Shown in pieces: positions 7,863 through 16,911 of a stretch of 64,000 bases of DNA. The notes under the pieces are model-generated. The model had not been told where the DNA came from. It made no database searches and saw only the letters and a list, made by a program, of their open reading frames with translations. The number at the start of each line of letters is the position of its first letter. Position 1 is the first letter of the stretch. The stretch comes from an uncultured Alphaproteobacteria bacterium (GTDB lineage Bacteria; Pseudomonadota; Alphaproteobacteria; Rs-D84). Both the position numbers and the translations under genes were made by a program. The stretch is from positions 1 to 64,000 of the forward strand of contig CAMWON010000005.1 in assembly GCA_947175875.1 (NCBI GenBank). Direction: 5' to 3'.

Positions 7863-8831
7863 ATGGCACAAATGGCGACGGTTTCACAGGTTGAGGATGG
7901 TGCGCGGCTGCATCGGTGGTTTTTGCGCCGGTATCCGTCGTTGCCGATGCGACAGTTTTACAAGCTGTGCCGCGGGGGACAAATTCGTGTGAACTCATCA
8001 CGTGTGGCGGGAAACGAAATCCTGCGTGCGGGCGACACGGTTCGCATTCCGCCGACATTGGCGGGGTATGCGGTTGCGCCTAAAAAATCCGAATCGGGCG
8101 AGGCTTTCTCGCTGGCGGATTTGGAAATGCTGCGTCAATGTATTATCCATGATGACAATGACATCGTCGCGTTTGACAAGCCGGCCGGTCTGGCCGTGCA
8201 GGGCGGAACAGGGATTCGAAAGTCTGTTGATAAAATGGCGGCGGCGCTGTTCCCGTATGACAAGATTGCGCTGGTTCATCGTCTGGACCGCGAGACCAGC
8301 GGTGTTCTGGTCGTGGCGAAAAATCAGTCGGCGGCGCAAAAACTGGCGGCGCAGTTTCAGAACAAGACCGCCCAGAAACAATATCTGGCACTGTTGAACG
8401 GCCGTGTGTCGCCGGACCATGGAACAATAGACAATTACATGACAAAGGGACAGGTGTTCGACACCCCCGCGCGTACAAACAACGGCGCCGGCCAGCGGCC
8501 CCAGCGCGCGATAACCGATTACACCGTTTTGACACAGGCGGGCACGTTATGCTGGATGCAGTTCTCGCCCAAAACGGGCCGTACGCACCAGCTGCGTGTA
8601 CATAGCGCGATTTCGCTGGGTGCGCCGATTGTCGGCGACGCGCTGTACGGGACCGGTAATTTTGATCAGGACCCGGCGCTGCAATCCATTCTGGCAACCA
8701 ATAATCTGTTCCTGTTTGCGCACAAGATAACGTTTCAGCACCCGGCCACGGGGCGCATGACGACACTGCGCGGCCAGCTGCCGGAATTTATGCGGCCTGT
8801 TGTGGAATTGCTGGAGCTGAAATTGCCCTAA
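7863..8831 (+). CDS. RluC/RluD-family pseudouridine synthase
   Basis: These enzymes convert specific uridines of 23S rRNA to pseudouridine. The 322 residues contain an N-terminal S4 RNA-binding domain (about 17-65) and the catalytic motif HRLDRETSG (139-147) with the catalytic Asp at 142. The overall layout fits RluC best, but RluC and RluD are hard to separate by eye. The start at 7863 has a poor binding site and lies 5 bases after the pilin stop codon, suggesting translational coupling; ATG 7872 is an alternative. Confidence 0.85.
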   Translation: MAQMATVSQVEDGARLHRWFLRRYPSLPMRQFYKLCRGGQIRVNSSRVAGNEILRAGDTVRIPPTLAGYAVAPKKSESGEAFSLADLEMLRQCIIHDDNDIVAFDKPAGLAVQGGTGIRKSVDKMAAALFPYDKIALVHRLDRETSGVLVVAKNQSAAQKLAAQFQNKTAQKQYLALLNGRVSPDHGTIDNYMTKGQVFDTPARTNNGAGQRPQRAITDYTVLTQAGTLCWMQFSPKTGRTHQLRVHSAISLGAPIVGDALYGTGNFDQDPALQSILATNNLFLFAHKITFQHPATGRMTTLRGQLPEFMRPVVELLELKLP

Positions 8832-8841
8832 AGAAATAAAG

Positions 8842-10932
8842 ATGCTGTTTCGAAAGAATTTGTTTTTTACAATCGCGCGCATAGTCTCGATATTTTTCAT
8901 GGGACTGATTGTGGCGTTTGTTATCGCGCTTAGCCAGGTTAATTTGGAAACGCTGCGCAGTGATGTTCTGGGAATTTTGCGCGGGGCGACAGGACTGGAT
9001 ATAGAGATAGAAGGGGCGGTGTCGTGGAAGTTTTCGCTGCGGCCGCGCATAGAGCTGCACCAGGTTCGCGTCCGCAATGCCGAATGGGCGCGTCATGAAT
9101 ATGCGTTCAGTGCGGAAACAATTGACGTTACGCTGGATTTGCTGTCGCTGATGCGCGACAGGCCGACGATTAAGAATGTAAAAATCAATGATGCGTCAAT
9201 ATGCATTGAGAAGAACGATGCCGGCGAATATTCCATCATGCCACGCAGCCAGGATGCCGCCCCGGCGTCGGATGCGGCCGCGGCGGACGCAGATGAGGCG
9301 CCTGTTCAGCCAAAGTATCCGTTTGCAGACCCGGGACTGGGCGGGGTGACGGTTAAGAACGTTGTTCTGCATCTGTTGGATGCGACGTATTCGTTGTCAG
9401 GGATGGACATCCGGTATGTGCCGCGCGATGATGCACGCGAGTATGCGGGCTGGATAAAACCGGCGGACAAGGTTTATCCCTTTATCGTTTCTTATTCGGA
9501 ATATAATCCGGAGCGCAAGGTTTATCCCGTTCGTGTCGCGATATCGACCGGCGGCGACGCATTGATTGCGAACATTGCGCTGGAAGGGACCAGTCGTGCG
9601 CCGATAGATTTTGTAATCGCCGGTGATATTCCGGATATTGCGGCGTTTGGGGCGATGCTGAATCTGGATTTGGCGTATATGCCGACGATGCATGTCAATC
9701 TGGCAGGCGGCGTCGGGCGCGGTAAAGTCACGTTGCGCCGCTCCAGTGTTCTGGTGCGCGGGAATGAAATATTTTTCTCGGGCGATTACGACTGGACCAA
9801 GAAAAGAACGACGTTCAATCTGAATTTGGAATCGCGGGAAATCAATTTGATGGAATTGTTTCCGGAACTGTATATGGCCAAGCGCCGGGCACGTGGCAAT
9901 CGCGAGTTAAATGTTTTTAAGGATATCCCGCTGTTCGGCAAAGAATTTTTGACGATGGATATGAATCTGCGCGCCGAGATTGATAAATTGGTCGTGTATC
10001 GGGAGCTGAGTCTGAACGACATTGATTTGCGCCTGCGGCTGGCGGGGGGCTCTGGACGGTTGGATTTACACACCGGCATCGGCGACGGTGTCGCAAAGGC
10101 GTCGGCCGACGTCGTGATAGAGCGCGACGGCACATTGGACGTGATTGCCGCGGGATTTGGTGAAAATATTCAGGTCGGCAAGATACTGGAACAGGTGCGC
10201 GAGCCGGACCTGATATCCGGTCTGCCGATGGGGCTGCGCTTTTATCTGCGCGGGCGGGGCGCGGACCTGGCAGAGTTAATGGGTACGGCGACGGGGCCGG
10301 TTCAGATTTATTCGAACGGGTCGGGATATGCGCATTCGGCACTGGTTGCAAACATGTATGGAACGGATTTTTTAACCAGTCTGCGCCACAGTATTCAGGA
10401 CTTGTTCCGTTCGGAAAAAAAGCACAACCAGATAAAGATATCGTGTGCGGCCATATCCGCCAAGGTGCGTGACGGACGCATTGAAACGGAAAACGGTGTT
10501 GCGGTCGAGACGAACGCGATAAACCTGCGTTTGGCCGGGAATATGGATTTCGGCCAGGAAAGCATGCGTCTGGCGTTGACGACGGTGCCTGTGCGCGGGT
10601 TAAAGCTGTCGCTGACGGGAAATGTTATGAATTCGATAGAAATTTCTGGAAATTTGGCCGAACCTGATATAAAAATAAGTGGCGCGGCGGTAGCGGGCAA
10701 GGTGGCGTCGGCCACCGGCATCGGGCTGCTGCTGGCTCCGTTTACGGGTGGAATAAGCCTGGCGGCGGGGGCCGGAATAGGATTGTTGGCGGGTGACTTG
10801 CTGGAAAACTGGCTGGCGGATGACCAGCCGTGCAAGACCGCATTGCAACGCGGGGCGCCGGATAGACGTGGTGACCCTGAATGGTTGGGGGCGCCGATTG
10901 AGGATTTAATCGGTTCCGTAATGGACAATTAA
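8842..10932 (+). CDS. AsmA-family envelope protein
   Basis: A 696-residue protein with one N-terminal membrane helix (about 8-30) followed by a long periplasmic region. The start of the periplasmic part (ATGLDIEIEGAVSWKFSLRP) matches the AsmA N-terminal domain, and the C-terminal third is AsmA-like with a glycine/alanine-rich hydrophobic stretch near 610-655. AsmA-like proteins are known from work on phospholipid traffic to the outer membrane. It starts 11 bases after the pseudouridine synthase gene and is followed closely by the diadenylate cyclase gene, so the three may form one operon. Confidence 0.8.
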   Translation: MLFRKNLFFTIARIVSIFFMGLIVAFVIALSQVNLETLRSDVLGILRGATGLDIEIEGAVSWKFSLRPRIELHQVRVRNAEWARHEYAFSAETIDVTLDLLSLMRDRPTIKNVKINDASICIEKNDAGEYSIMPRSQDAAPASDAAAADADEAPVQPKYPFADPGLGGVTVKNVVLHLLDATYSLSGMDIRYVPRDDAREYAGWIKPADKVYPFIVSYSEYNPERKVYPVRVAISTGGDALIANIALEGTSRAPIDFVIAGDIPDIAAFGAMLNLDLAYMPTMHVNLAGGVGRGKVTLRRSSVLVRGNEIFFSGDYDWTKKRTTFNLNLESREINLMELFPELYMAKRRARGNRELNVFKDIPLFGKEFLTMDMNLRAEIDKLVVYRELSLNDIDLRLRLAGGSGRLDLHTGIGDGVAKASADVVIERDGTLDVIAAGFGENIQVGKILEQVREPDLISGLPMGLRFYLRGRGADLAELMGTATGPVQIYSNGSGYAHSALVANMYGTDFLTSLRHSIQDLFRSEKKHNQIKISCAAISAKVRDGRIETENGVAVETNAINLRLAGNMDFGQESMRLALTTVPVRGLKLSLTGNVMNSIEISGNLAEPDIKISGAAVAGKVASATGIGLLLAPFTGGISLAAGAGIGLLAGDLLENWLADDQPCKTALQRGAPDRRGDPEWLGAPIEDLIGSVMDN

Positions 10933-10956
10933 TAAGAAAACAAAAGGAAGGCGTAA

Positions 10957-11715
10957 ATGTTTAACTGGGTAGGCTTTATTCAGATTATAATTATTGCGGC
11001 GATGGTATTGCTGTTTTATCGCAGCTTTATTCAGAACACGCAGTCGGAAAAGCTGGTGCGTGGACTGCTGGGGCTGGCGGTGCTGTGGATTGCAAGCTTT
11101 ATATTGTCTTGGGCGCATTTGGATTTGCTGGGCGGGTTTCTGCACTGGACGGCGCTGTTCCTGTCGCTGGGGTTGATTGTTATTTTTCAGCCGGAACTGC
11201 GAAAATTTATGGCGCTGCTGGGGAATGTTCAGGGGTGGGGCCGTCTGTTGCGCCGCGGTGGCGTCGTTCAAAAGGATACCCGCAATCTGGATGCGATAGT
11301 ATCCGCGGTCGAATACATGTCGGCCAAGCATACCGGTGCACTGATTGTGTTCCCGTCGATGCTGGACGAAAGCGCGATTGATAAAAAGGGCGTTAAAATC
11401 GATGCGGTTATCTCCAGCGAATTGTTGCTGACGATTTTCTTTAACAAGACACCGCTGCATGACGGGGCGGTAATCATTGAAAACGGTCGTATTGCGTCGG
11501 CCGGCGGTATTTTGCCGCTGTCGCAGAACAATCTGAACTGGAAATACGGCACGCGTCATCGCGCGGCACTGGGCCTGTCCGAGGTGTCAAGTGCAACCGT
11601 TTTGGTGGTTTCCGAAGAATCGGGCGATATCTCGATTGCCGAAAAAGGAAAGTTTACCAAATACGACGATATGAAAAAGTTGCGTGCGAAACTGGAAAAG
11701 GTGTTAAACAAGTAG
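10957..11715 (+). CDS. cdaA: Diadenylate cyclase (CdaA/DacA type)
   Basis: Condenses two ATP into the second messenger c-di-AMP. The 252-residue protein has three N-terminal membrane helices (within 1-80), the CdaA arrangement, and a DAC domain with the substrate motifs LHDGAVII (DGA at 169-171) and GTRHRAALG (198-206). The binding site AAGGAAGG lies ahead of ATG 10957. No CdaR-like or phosphodiesterase gene is adjacent. The enzyme is typical of Firmicutes and a few other phyla and uncommon in alphaproteobacteria. The assignment to the family is firm because both motifs are intact. Confidence 0.93.
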   Translation: MFNWVGFIQIIIIAAMVLLFYRSFIQNTQSEKLVRGLLGLAVLWIASFILSWAHLDLLGGFLHWTALFLSLGLIVIFQPELRKFMALLGNVQGWGRLLRRGGVVQKDTRNLDAIVSAVEYMSAKHTGALIVFPSMLDESAIDKKGVKIDAVISSELLLTIFFNKTPLHDGAVIIENGRIASAGGILPLSQNNLNWKYGTRHRAALGLSEVSSATVLVVSEESGDISIAEKGKFTKYDDMKKLRAKLEKVLNK

Positions 11716-11720
11716 TAAAG

Positions 11721-11743
11721 AGCCCCGCAAACGGGGCTTTTTT
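11721..11743 (+). terminator. Terminator after cdaA
   Basis: AGCCCCG-CAAA-CGGGGCT followed by TTTTTT ends the AsmA-cdaA transcript. Confidence 0.85.
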
Positions 11744-11849
11744 ATCGGGATGGTGGCGCGTGCTTTTGGCCTTGCACCGAATCGGTGTTTTTTGGTAAAC
11801 TAACATTCAAGAATGTAGGCATCTTATTTAATATACAGGAGCACATAAT

Positions 11850-12968
11850 ATGGAATTTTCGGTATTTCGTCAGGTTTTGATACGTGCGCTGGGGCATATG
11901 CAGTCCATTGTGGAAAAGCGTGCGACCCTGCCGATATTGATGAATGTTAAGCTGGAGGTGGCGGATGACCTGATTTTGTCTGCGACCAACGTTGACTTGG
12001 AATTGGTCGAGCATGTGGCCGCCGACATAACGCTGGGCGGAAAAACGACCGTTCCTGTTCAGATGCTGTATGATATTGTTCGCAAGCTGCCGGATGACGC
12101 CGAAATCAATTTTAAGCAGAGCGGGGACCAGCTGGTCGTGTCCAGCGGTCGTGCGGTGTTCCGTTTGCCGACCTTGCCGGCGGAAAATTTCCCGGCCATG
12201 GCGGGCAGCAACTTAACCACGAAATTCCAGATGACGACAGGCGACCTGGCGCATCTGATTAACCAGACAAAGTTTGCGATTCCGACAGATGACGTTCGTT
12301 ATCATCTGGGGGGGATTTATTTCCACATCTCGGACGAGGGCAAGGAAAAAATGCTGACCGCGGTGGCAACCGACGCCCAGCGTATGGCGCTGTGCGCGAT
12401 GCCGGCGCCGGAGGGCAGTGCGGAAATGCCGTCCGTTATTCTGCCGCGTCGTGTTATCGGCGAATTGTCCAAATTGTTGGAAGATGCGACGGTTGACGAC
12501 TGTATGGTTGAATTGTCCGACACCAAGGCGCGCTTTACCGTCGGTGCCGCGACACTGACCAGCAAGCTGGTTGACGCCCAGTATCCGAACTATCGCGTTG
12601 TAATACCAAAGGGCAACGACAAGATTGCGATTCTGGACAGAAAGCAGTTTGTGAATGCGGTTGACCTGGTCTCGGTCGCCAGTGTCGACAAGACGAAATC
12701 CGTTCAGTTGACTTATTCCATGAACAAGCTGGTTGTAAATGCGTCCAGCCCGGATGCCGGAACAGCGACCCAGGAATTGGATATCGAATACAACAGCGAT
12801 GCATCGTTCACGGTTACGTTTAATGTAAAGTTCCTGTTGGATGTCGCCGGCCAGGTAGAGGGCGAAAAATTCCAGATGGAAATGCAGGACCCGTTGTCGC
12901 CGACGATTATCAAATCGACGGACAAGAACACGGATGCGCTGTTCATTTTGATGCCGATGCGCATGTAA
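11850..12968 (+). CDS. dnaN: DNA polymerase III beta subunit (sliding clamp)
   Basis: The ring-shaped clamp that tethers DNA polymerase III to DNA. The 372 residues form three repeated clamp domains; the C-terminus ends ALFILMPMRM, the usual MPMR ending that lines the partner-binding pocket. A clear ACAGGAGCACAT binding site precedes ATG 11850. dnaA, recF and gyrB are absent from this neighbourhood, so this is not the classical origin-region arrangement. Confidence 0.93.
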   Translation: MEFSVFRQVLIRALGHMQSIVEKRATLPILMNVKLEVADDLILSATNVDLELVEHVAADITLGGKTTVPVQMLYDIVRKLPDDAEINFKQSGDQLVVSSGRAVFRLPTLPAENFPAMAGSNLTTKFQMTTGDLAHLINQTKFAIPTDDVRYHLGGIYFHISDEGKEKMLTAVATDAQRMALCAMPAPEGSAEMPSVILPRRVIGELSKLLEDATVDDCMVELSDTKARFTVGAATLTSKLVDAQYPNYRVVIPKGNDKIAILDRKQFVNAVDLVSVASVDKTKSVQLTYSMNKLVVNASSPDAGTATQELDIEYNSDASFTVTFNVKFLLDVAGQVEGEKFQMEMQDPLSPTIIKSTDKNTDALFILMPMRM

Positions 12969-12982
12969 GATATAGTGGTTGA

Positions 12983-13008
12983 TAAATCCCGCCGCGTGCG
13001 GGATTTAT
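12983..13008 (+). terminator. Hairpin after dnaN
   Basis: AATCCCGC pairs with GCGGGATT, but it is followed by only a short T-run (TTTATTAG), so termination may be partial and the downstream glycosyltransferase genes may be read through. Confidence 0.55.
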
Positions 13009-13029
13009 TAGTTCAAAGGAATTTAGGCA

Positions 13030-13929
13030 ATGAAGGTTTCCATTATAATCCCCGTATATAATTGCGAGAAATATATCGCACAGACCCTGGATTGCATTTG
13101 GTGCCAGACCATGTCGCACCGCGACATGGAAATAATTCTGTGCCTGGATGCGCCGACCGACGGCACGGCGGCGATTGTCAAAGACTGGGCGCGCGCGCAT
13201 CGTGGTATTCATACGCATATAATCGTTAACAAGTCGAACCGCGGCGTGTCGTACGCCCGCAATGTTGCTATTGGACATGCGCGCGGCGAATACGTCCACT
13301 TTATGGATGCCGACGATTTGATTAACGTTGATTTTTTCCGGGCGCTGTATGATATGGCCGCGGCCACCGGCGCTGATGTCGCGGTTGCGTCGTACCGGCA
13401 CCAGCGGCGCCCGAACTGCAGCGTGATATTTGATGTCGCGACTATTGTGGTCGATCCGCAGGAGAAGATTGACTTTACCCGCGTGGACCAGCATGGAATG
13501 ATGTGGCGTTATTTGGTGCGGCGCGAGTTCTGGCACCAGAACGGTTTTGTCTTTCCGGAAGATATGAAAATTTGCGAGGACTGGGTTCTGGCGAACAAAA
13601 TGGTGTTTGCGGCAAATTACATAGCGCTGGTTCCGGCGGCAACGTATTTGTATCGTTCGCGTGAAAATTCATTGATATCGGCGGGTAACGCGCGGCGCGA
13701 AGACGGTGCAGACGGGCGTCGTGCAAATGCCGAGTTAAAAGAGTTTCTGACAGAAAATTCTTTGCAAAAGTGTGTCAGGACGCGTGGTGTGTTTGATTGC
13801 CGTCTGTTCGGAGGCGTCCGTCTGTTCACGGTGTCGTGCGTGGACAACAAGCGGGAATGGCGTTTGTTCGGAAAAATTCTGATAATGCGAACTGTGCATA
13901 ATTACAGTGCCTTTAGAAAACCCATTTAA
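13030..13929 (+). CDS. GT-A family 2 glycosyltransferase
   Basis: Transfers a sugar from a nucleotide sugar to a glycan or lipid acceptor. The 299-residue protein opens with VSIIIPVYNCEKYI, the family 2 nucleotide-binding strand, has LDAPTDGT (39-46) in place of the usual NDGSTDGT, and the metal-binding MDADD (92-96). A conserved CEDW (186-189 region) fits the catalytic-base segment. No membrane segments are seen, so it is probably a peripheral enzyme of surface polysaccharide synthesis. It is followed 17 bases later by a second glycosyltransferase. Confidence 0.85.
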   Translation: MKVSIIIPVYNCEKYIAQTLDCIWCQTMSHRDMEIILCLDAPTDGTAAIVKDWARAHRGIHTHIIVNKSNRGVSYARNVAIGHARGEYVHFMDADDLINVDFFRALYDMAAATGADVAVASYRHQRRPNCSVIFDVATIVVDPQEKIDFTRVDQHGMMWRYLVRREFWHQNGFVFPEDMKICEDWVLANKMVFAANYIALVPAATYLYRSRENSLISAGNARREDGADGRRANAELKEFLTENSLQKCVRTRGVFDCRLFGGVRLFTVSCVDNKREWRLFGKILIMRTVHNYSAFRKPI

Positions 13930-13946
13930 ATAAAGACGGTAACAGT

Positions 13947-14897
13947 ATGAGCAACATAGACCTGACGCGTTCATCACATAAAATATCAAAGCTGCGTAAA
14001 CTTGCAGCACAGACTACGTCTGCGCTGGTTCCGAGCCGCACGGCTCGGAACCGTGTACGCAACATTGTAAAATTTGGGCCGCTGCGTTCGGCGCGCGCGA
14101 TATGGCGCGCACGTCACGAACGGTTGCCGCATTATCTGTGCATTGCCGCCGTCGCGCGTGACGAGGGGCGCTATTTCAAAGAATGGATTGACTATCATTT
14201 ATTGGTCGGTGTTGAAAAGTTTTTTATTTATGACAATCAATCCACCGATAACACGTACGAGGTTTTAAAGCCGTATATCGACGCCGGCATTGTTGAATAT
14301 CACTATGTCGAGGGCGAGGGGATTCAAAATCAGGTAAACTATTACGCCGTCTGTCATGCGCGCGACAAGACAAAGTGGCTGGCCGTGATTGATTTGGATG
14401 AATTTATAATGCCTGTCGCGGACAAGACGATTCCCGAATTTTTGCGCCGTTTTTCGCCGCGCACGGCCCAGATTTTCATTCGCTGGTGCCTGTACGGTTC
14501 GTCGGGGCATGTGCAGCGGCCGGCGGGACTGGTTATTGAAAACTATAAATATCGCAAGCGTGACAACAGCAACGAGGCCAACAAAATAATAGTAAATCCG
14601 CGAATGGTTGTCGGATGCGTTTCGGCGCATGCGTTTGAGGTAATCGGGCGCAGTGTCGATGAGTGCAACAATACGGTTGCGCCGTCGCCGGTAATTCCGG
14701 GATTGACGCAGAATATAATTCGCATAAACCATTACCGCTGCAAATCGTGGCAGGATTCCCAGGAAAAGCACAGCAAGGGTGACGTACTGTACGGTCGCGA
14801 TTATGTTCGTTATACACGTGCCGACTTTGACAAGTTTGACACAAACGACGTGTATGACGACGCCATGGACAAGTATGCGGCACAGTTGAAAAAGTAA
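13947..14897 (+). CDS. GT92/GT2-like glycosyltransferase
   Basis: After a basic ~60-residue N-terminal extension, residues 63-152 match the glycosyltransferase 92 pattern: YLCIAAVARDEGRYFKEW, then DNQSTDN (96-102) and the metal-binding DLDEF (149-153). HYRCKSW near 265 is also typical of the family. The start at 13947 leads the 316-residue protein. It is adjacent to the GT2 gene and likely works in the same glycan pathway. The acceptor is unknown. Confidence 0.8.
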   Translation: MSNIDLTRSSHKISKLRKLAAQTTSALVPSRTARNRVRNIVKFGPLRSARAIWRARHERLPHYLCIAAVARDEGRYFKEWIDYHLLVGVEKFFIYDNQSTDNTYEVLKPYIDAGIVEYHYVEGEGIQNQVNYYAVCHARDKTKWLAVIDLDEFIMPVADKTIPEFLRRFSPRTAQIFIRWCLYGSSGHVQRPAGLVIENYKYRKRDNSNEANKIIVNPRMVVGCVSAHAFEVIGRSVDECNNTVAPSPVIPGLTQNIIRINHYRCKSWQDSQEKHSKGDVLYGRDYVRYTRADFDKFDTNDVYDDAMDKYAAQLKK

Positions 14898-14899
14898 AT

Positions 14900-14927
14900 T
14901 TGCAAATTAAAAAATATGTGTTAAGAT
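14900..14927 (+). promoter_or_regulatory. Promoter of ppa-efp
   Basis: TTGCAA (14900-14905), 16-base spacer, TAAGAT (14922-14927), just after the glycosyltransferase stop codon. The boxes resemble the -35 used by leader RNA copy 1 but the -10 is weak. Confidence 0.5.
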
Positions 14928-14953
14928 TGCCGCGGTAAAAAGAGGGTAAAAAT

Positions 14954-15496
14954 ATGTCGTTAGAAGAATTGAAACCGGGCAAGCTGCCGCCGAAAAAGAT
15001 GACCGCGATTATCGAGGTTCCGGAAAACGGTTATGTAAAATATGAAATTGACAAAGAAACGGGCCTGTTGCGTGTGGACCGTATTCTGCACACGCCGGTT
15101 GCGTATCCTGCGAACTATGGCTATTTCCCGGGAACGCTGGGCGATGACGGCGACCCGTTGGACTGTGTTGTTGTCTGCAATGCGCCGCTGCGTCCGGGTG
15201 TTATGATTGACGTTCATCCGATTGGCGCGCTGCTGATGGAAGACCAGGCGGGCGGTGACGAAAAAATTATATGCGTTCCGCGCGACCGTATCGACCCTTA
15301 CTATGAAAATGTTTCGTATTTGGAAGAGCTGCCGAAAATCTTGTTGCACAAGATTGAATATTTCTTTCAGCATTACAAAGATTTGGAACCAAACGCATGG
15401 TCGCGTATTTCCGGATGGGCGGACCGTGATGCAACAGATAAAATCATCATGGATTCTATCGAAAGATATAACAACAAAATGCATTCCGCAAAATAA
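14954..15496 (+). CDS. ppa: Inorganic pyrophosphatase
   Basis: Hydrolyses pyrophosphate to phosphate and pulls biosynthetic reactions forward. The 180-residue protein has the family I features: KYEIDKETG, the YPANYGYFPGT segment, and the metal site DDGDPLDC (about 60-67). An AAGAGGGTAAAAAT binding site precedes ATG 14954. efp follows 12 bases after the stop and is probably in the same transcript. Confidence 0.93.
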   Translation: MSLEELKPGKLPPKKMTAIIEVPENGYVKYEIDKETGLLRVDRILHTPVAYPANYGYFPGTLGDDGDPLDCVVVCNAPLRPGVMIDVHPIGALLMEDQAGGDEKIICVPRDRIDPYYENVSYLEELPKILLHKIEYFFQHYKDLEPNAWSRISGWADRDATDKIIMDSIERYNNKMHSAK

Positions 15497-15508
15497 AGAG
15501 GTACAAAC

Positions 15509-16078
15509 ATGGCATCATATGTTGCAAATGACATGCGTGTGGGCTGGGTTATTTCCCATAACGGGCGTCGCTATTCCGTCACATCAATCACAAAGGTAAA
15601 GCCGGGCAAGGGCGGTGCGTTTGTTCAGGCTGATTTGCGTGATATCGATTCCGGCAACAAGGGCGGCGACCGTTGGCGCAGTGAGGACAAGGTCGAAAAG
15701 TTGATGGTTGAAGATTTCGACTGCCAGTATCTGTATGCGGACGGAACTGACGCGTTCTTTATGAACTTGTCGGATTACGAGCAGTTTACGATGCCGGTTG
15801 ATTCCTTGGGGGATATGATGAAGTTCTTGGCGCCGGAAATGACGGTAAAGGCGAACTTTGTCGAAGGGCACCCGGTGTCAATCTCGCTGCCAAAAACGGT
15901 TATCGCAACGGTTGAAGAAACCGAACCGGCGCTGAAAGGTCAGACGGCATCATCCAGTGGTGGCAAGCCGGCCGTTCTTGACAATGGTGTTCGTGTTCAG
16001 GTTCCGCTGTTTGTAAATGCCGGCGAAAAAATCGTCGTAAACACGGAAACGTTGGAATACGTTGAACGCGCGAAATAA
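15509..16078 (+). CDS. efp: Elongation factor P
   Basis: EF-P rescues ribosomes stalled on polyproline stretches. The 189-residue protein has the KOW-like N-terminal domain with the tip loop PGKGGAF; the Lys in this loop is the usual site of modification, by EpmA-type lysylation or similar. The two OB domains follow, ending VVNTETLEYVERAK. No modification enzyme (EpmA/EpmB or EarP) is visible nearby. A bidirectional-looking terminator follows directly. Confidence 0.92.
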   Translation: MASYVANDMRVGWVISHNGRRYSVTSITKVKPGKGGAFVQADLRDIDSGNKGGDRWRSEDKVEKLMVEDFDCQYLYADGTDAFFMNLSDYEQFTMPVDSLGDMMKFLAPEMTVKANFVEGHPVSISLPKTVIATVEETEPALKGQTASSSGGKPAVLDNGVRVQVPLFVNAGEKIVVNTETLEYVERAK

Positions 16079-16103
16079 TAAAAAATTATTGAATGGGTTA
16101 ATT

Positions 16104-16135
16104 AAAAATCCCCGGCGGGCGCCGGGGATTTTTTT
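16104..16135 (+). terminator. Terminator after efp
   Basis: AATCCCCGGC-GGGC-GCCGGGGATT followed by TTTTTT. Confidence 0.85.
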
Positions 16136-16148
16136 AATAAATAGATAT

Positions 16149-16178
16149 TTGCATTTATATAAAATTTTGATTTAATAA
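16149..16178 (+). promoter_or_regulatory. Promoter of leader RNA copy 2
   Basis: TTGCAT (16149-16154), 16-18 base spacer, and an AT-rich -10 region (TTTAATAA, 16171-16178). It directs transcription to start about at the first base of hairpin H1, as in the other copies. Confidence 0.55.
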
Positions 16179-16183
16179 TGTCT

Positions 16184-16378
16184 GAGCGGGGGCTTTCCCT
16201 GCTCGGGGTGTCGAAACCCGGAATACTGCGTTCAAACAAGAACGATAAAAAATTACTCCAACGGATTTATCCGGTTGGAGGGCTGTGAATAATGCGCATT
16301 TGTTGCGCACCAATAAGCACACTATACAGTATTATAGTTTCGAACCTCCAACCGCCTGAATTTTTTCAGCGGTTTTTC
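16184..16378 (+). ncRNA. Structured leader RNA, copy 2 (class 1), with terminator
   Basis: H1 (16184-16204, GAGC stem), H2 (GGGG...CCCG, 16205-16220), an extra small hairpin (CGTTC/GAACG), strand A CTCCAAC (16256-16262), strand B GGTTGGAGG (16273-16281), P2 with the loop GAATAA...CCAATAAGC enlarged by an inserted TGCGCA/TGCGCA stem, P3 (ACTAT/ATAGT), strand C CCTCCAACC (16345-16353), and terminator ACCGCCTGAA/TTCAGCGGT (16351-16373) with T-run. A:B gives a 7-pair helix that would free C for the terminator; B:C sequesters the first four bases of the terminator stem. Confidence 0.85.
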
Positions 16379-16404
16379 AATTCGCGAAAAAAAGGAGGAT
16401 TTGA

Positions 16405-16884
16405 ATGAAAACAATCATAATCAGCGGCCTGTCAGTCATCGCCGCGTTCACACAGGCGCATGCCGAATACAATTGTTGTGGAAAATGCCCGTACGGCACC
16501 AGCGCATCCGTATGCACGGAAAACTGTTGTCACGCAAAATACGGCGTAATAGGGGGACAAACAAGATACAGCGACCCGGACAATAACGGCGTAATCACCA
16601 TAACAAAATACACCGACACAGTTACATGCGCCACCAGCGCCAGTGGCTCAAATTTTGTCAGATGCGGCGTGCAAAATTCTTACATCTGCGCCCAGGGCTA
16701 TTACGGCTCACCAACACTGCTTAACAAAACTTGCACAAAATGTCCGTCATCCGGCGGCGTCGCCGGAACAACAACCGGCACCGGCGCAACGAAAATAACG
16801 GAATGTTATATCCCGGCGGGCACTGCATTTTCAGACACCACCGGCGCCGGCACATATTCGGAAAACTGTTATTACAGCGAATAA
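16405..16884 (+). CDS. Secreted Cys-rich protein with the CYxP...CYY tail
   Basis: The 159-residue product has a clear signal peptide (cut after about residue 20, TQAHA) and 13 cysteines in the mature part. The C-terminal half contains the module shared with other proteins of this window: ICAQGYYG, CTKCPSSGG, ITECYIPAGT, FSDTTGAG and NCYYSE. I do not recognise the family; the spacing GYYG...C..CP resembles eukaryotic-type Cys-rich repeats. AAAGGAGGATTTGA precedes ATG 16405, and the gene is expressed only if the leader terminator is read through. Confidence 0.75.
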   Translation: MKTIIISGLSVIAAFTQAHAEYNCCGKCPYGTSASVCTENCCHAKYGVIGGQTRYSDPDNNGVITITKYTDTVTCATSASGSNFVRCGVQNSYICAQGYYGSPTLLNKTCTKCPSSGGVAGTTTGTGATKITECYIPAGTAFSDTTGAGTYSENCYYSE

Positions 16885-16910
16885 AAAATCCCCCGTGTGG
16901 GGGATTTTTT
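16883..16910. terminator. Bidirectional terminator between the Cys-rich gene and fba
   Basis: AATCCCCC-GTGT-GGGGGATT with A-run and T-run on either side; it overlaps the last codons of the Cys-rich gene and follows the fba stop on the other strand. Confidence 0.85.
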
Positions 16911-16911
16911 A

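Noticed and set aside
16184-16378. T-box leader or tRNA-like structure
   Set aside because: There is no specifier loop or NCCA-binding bulge, and the GTTTCGAAC stretch does not form a T-arm stem. The terminator overlap is general for attenuators.
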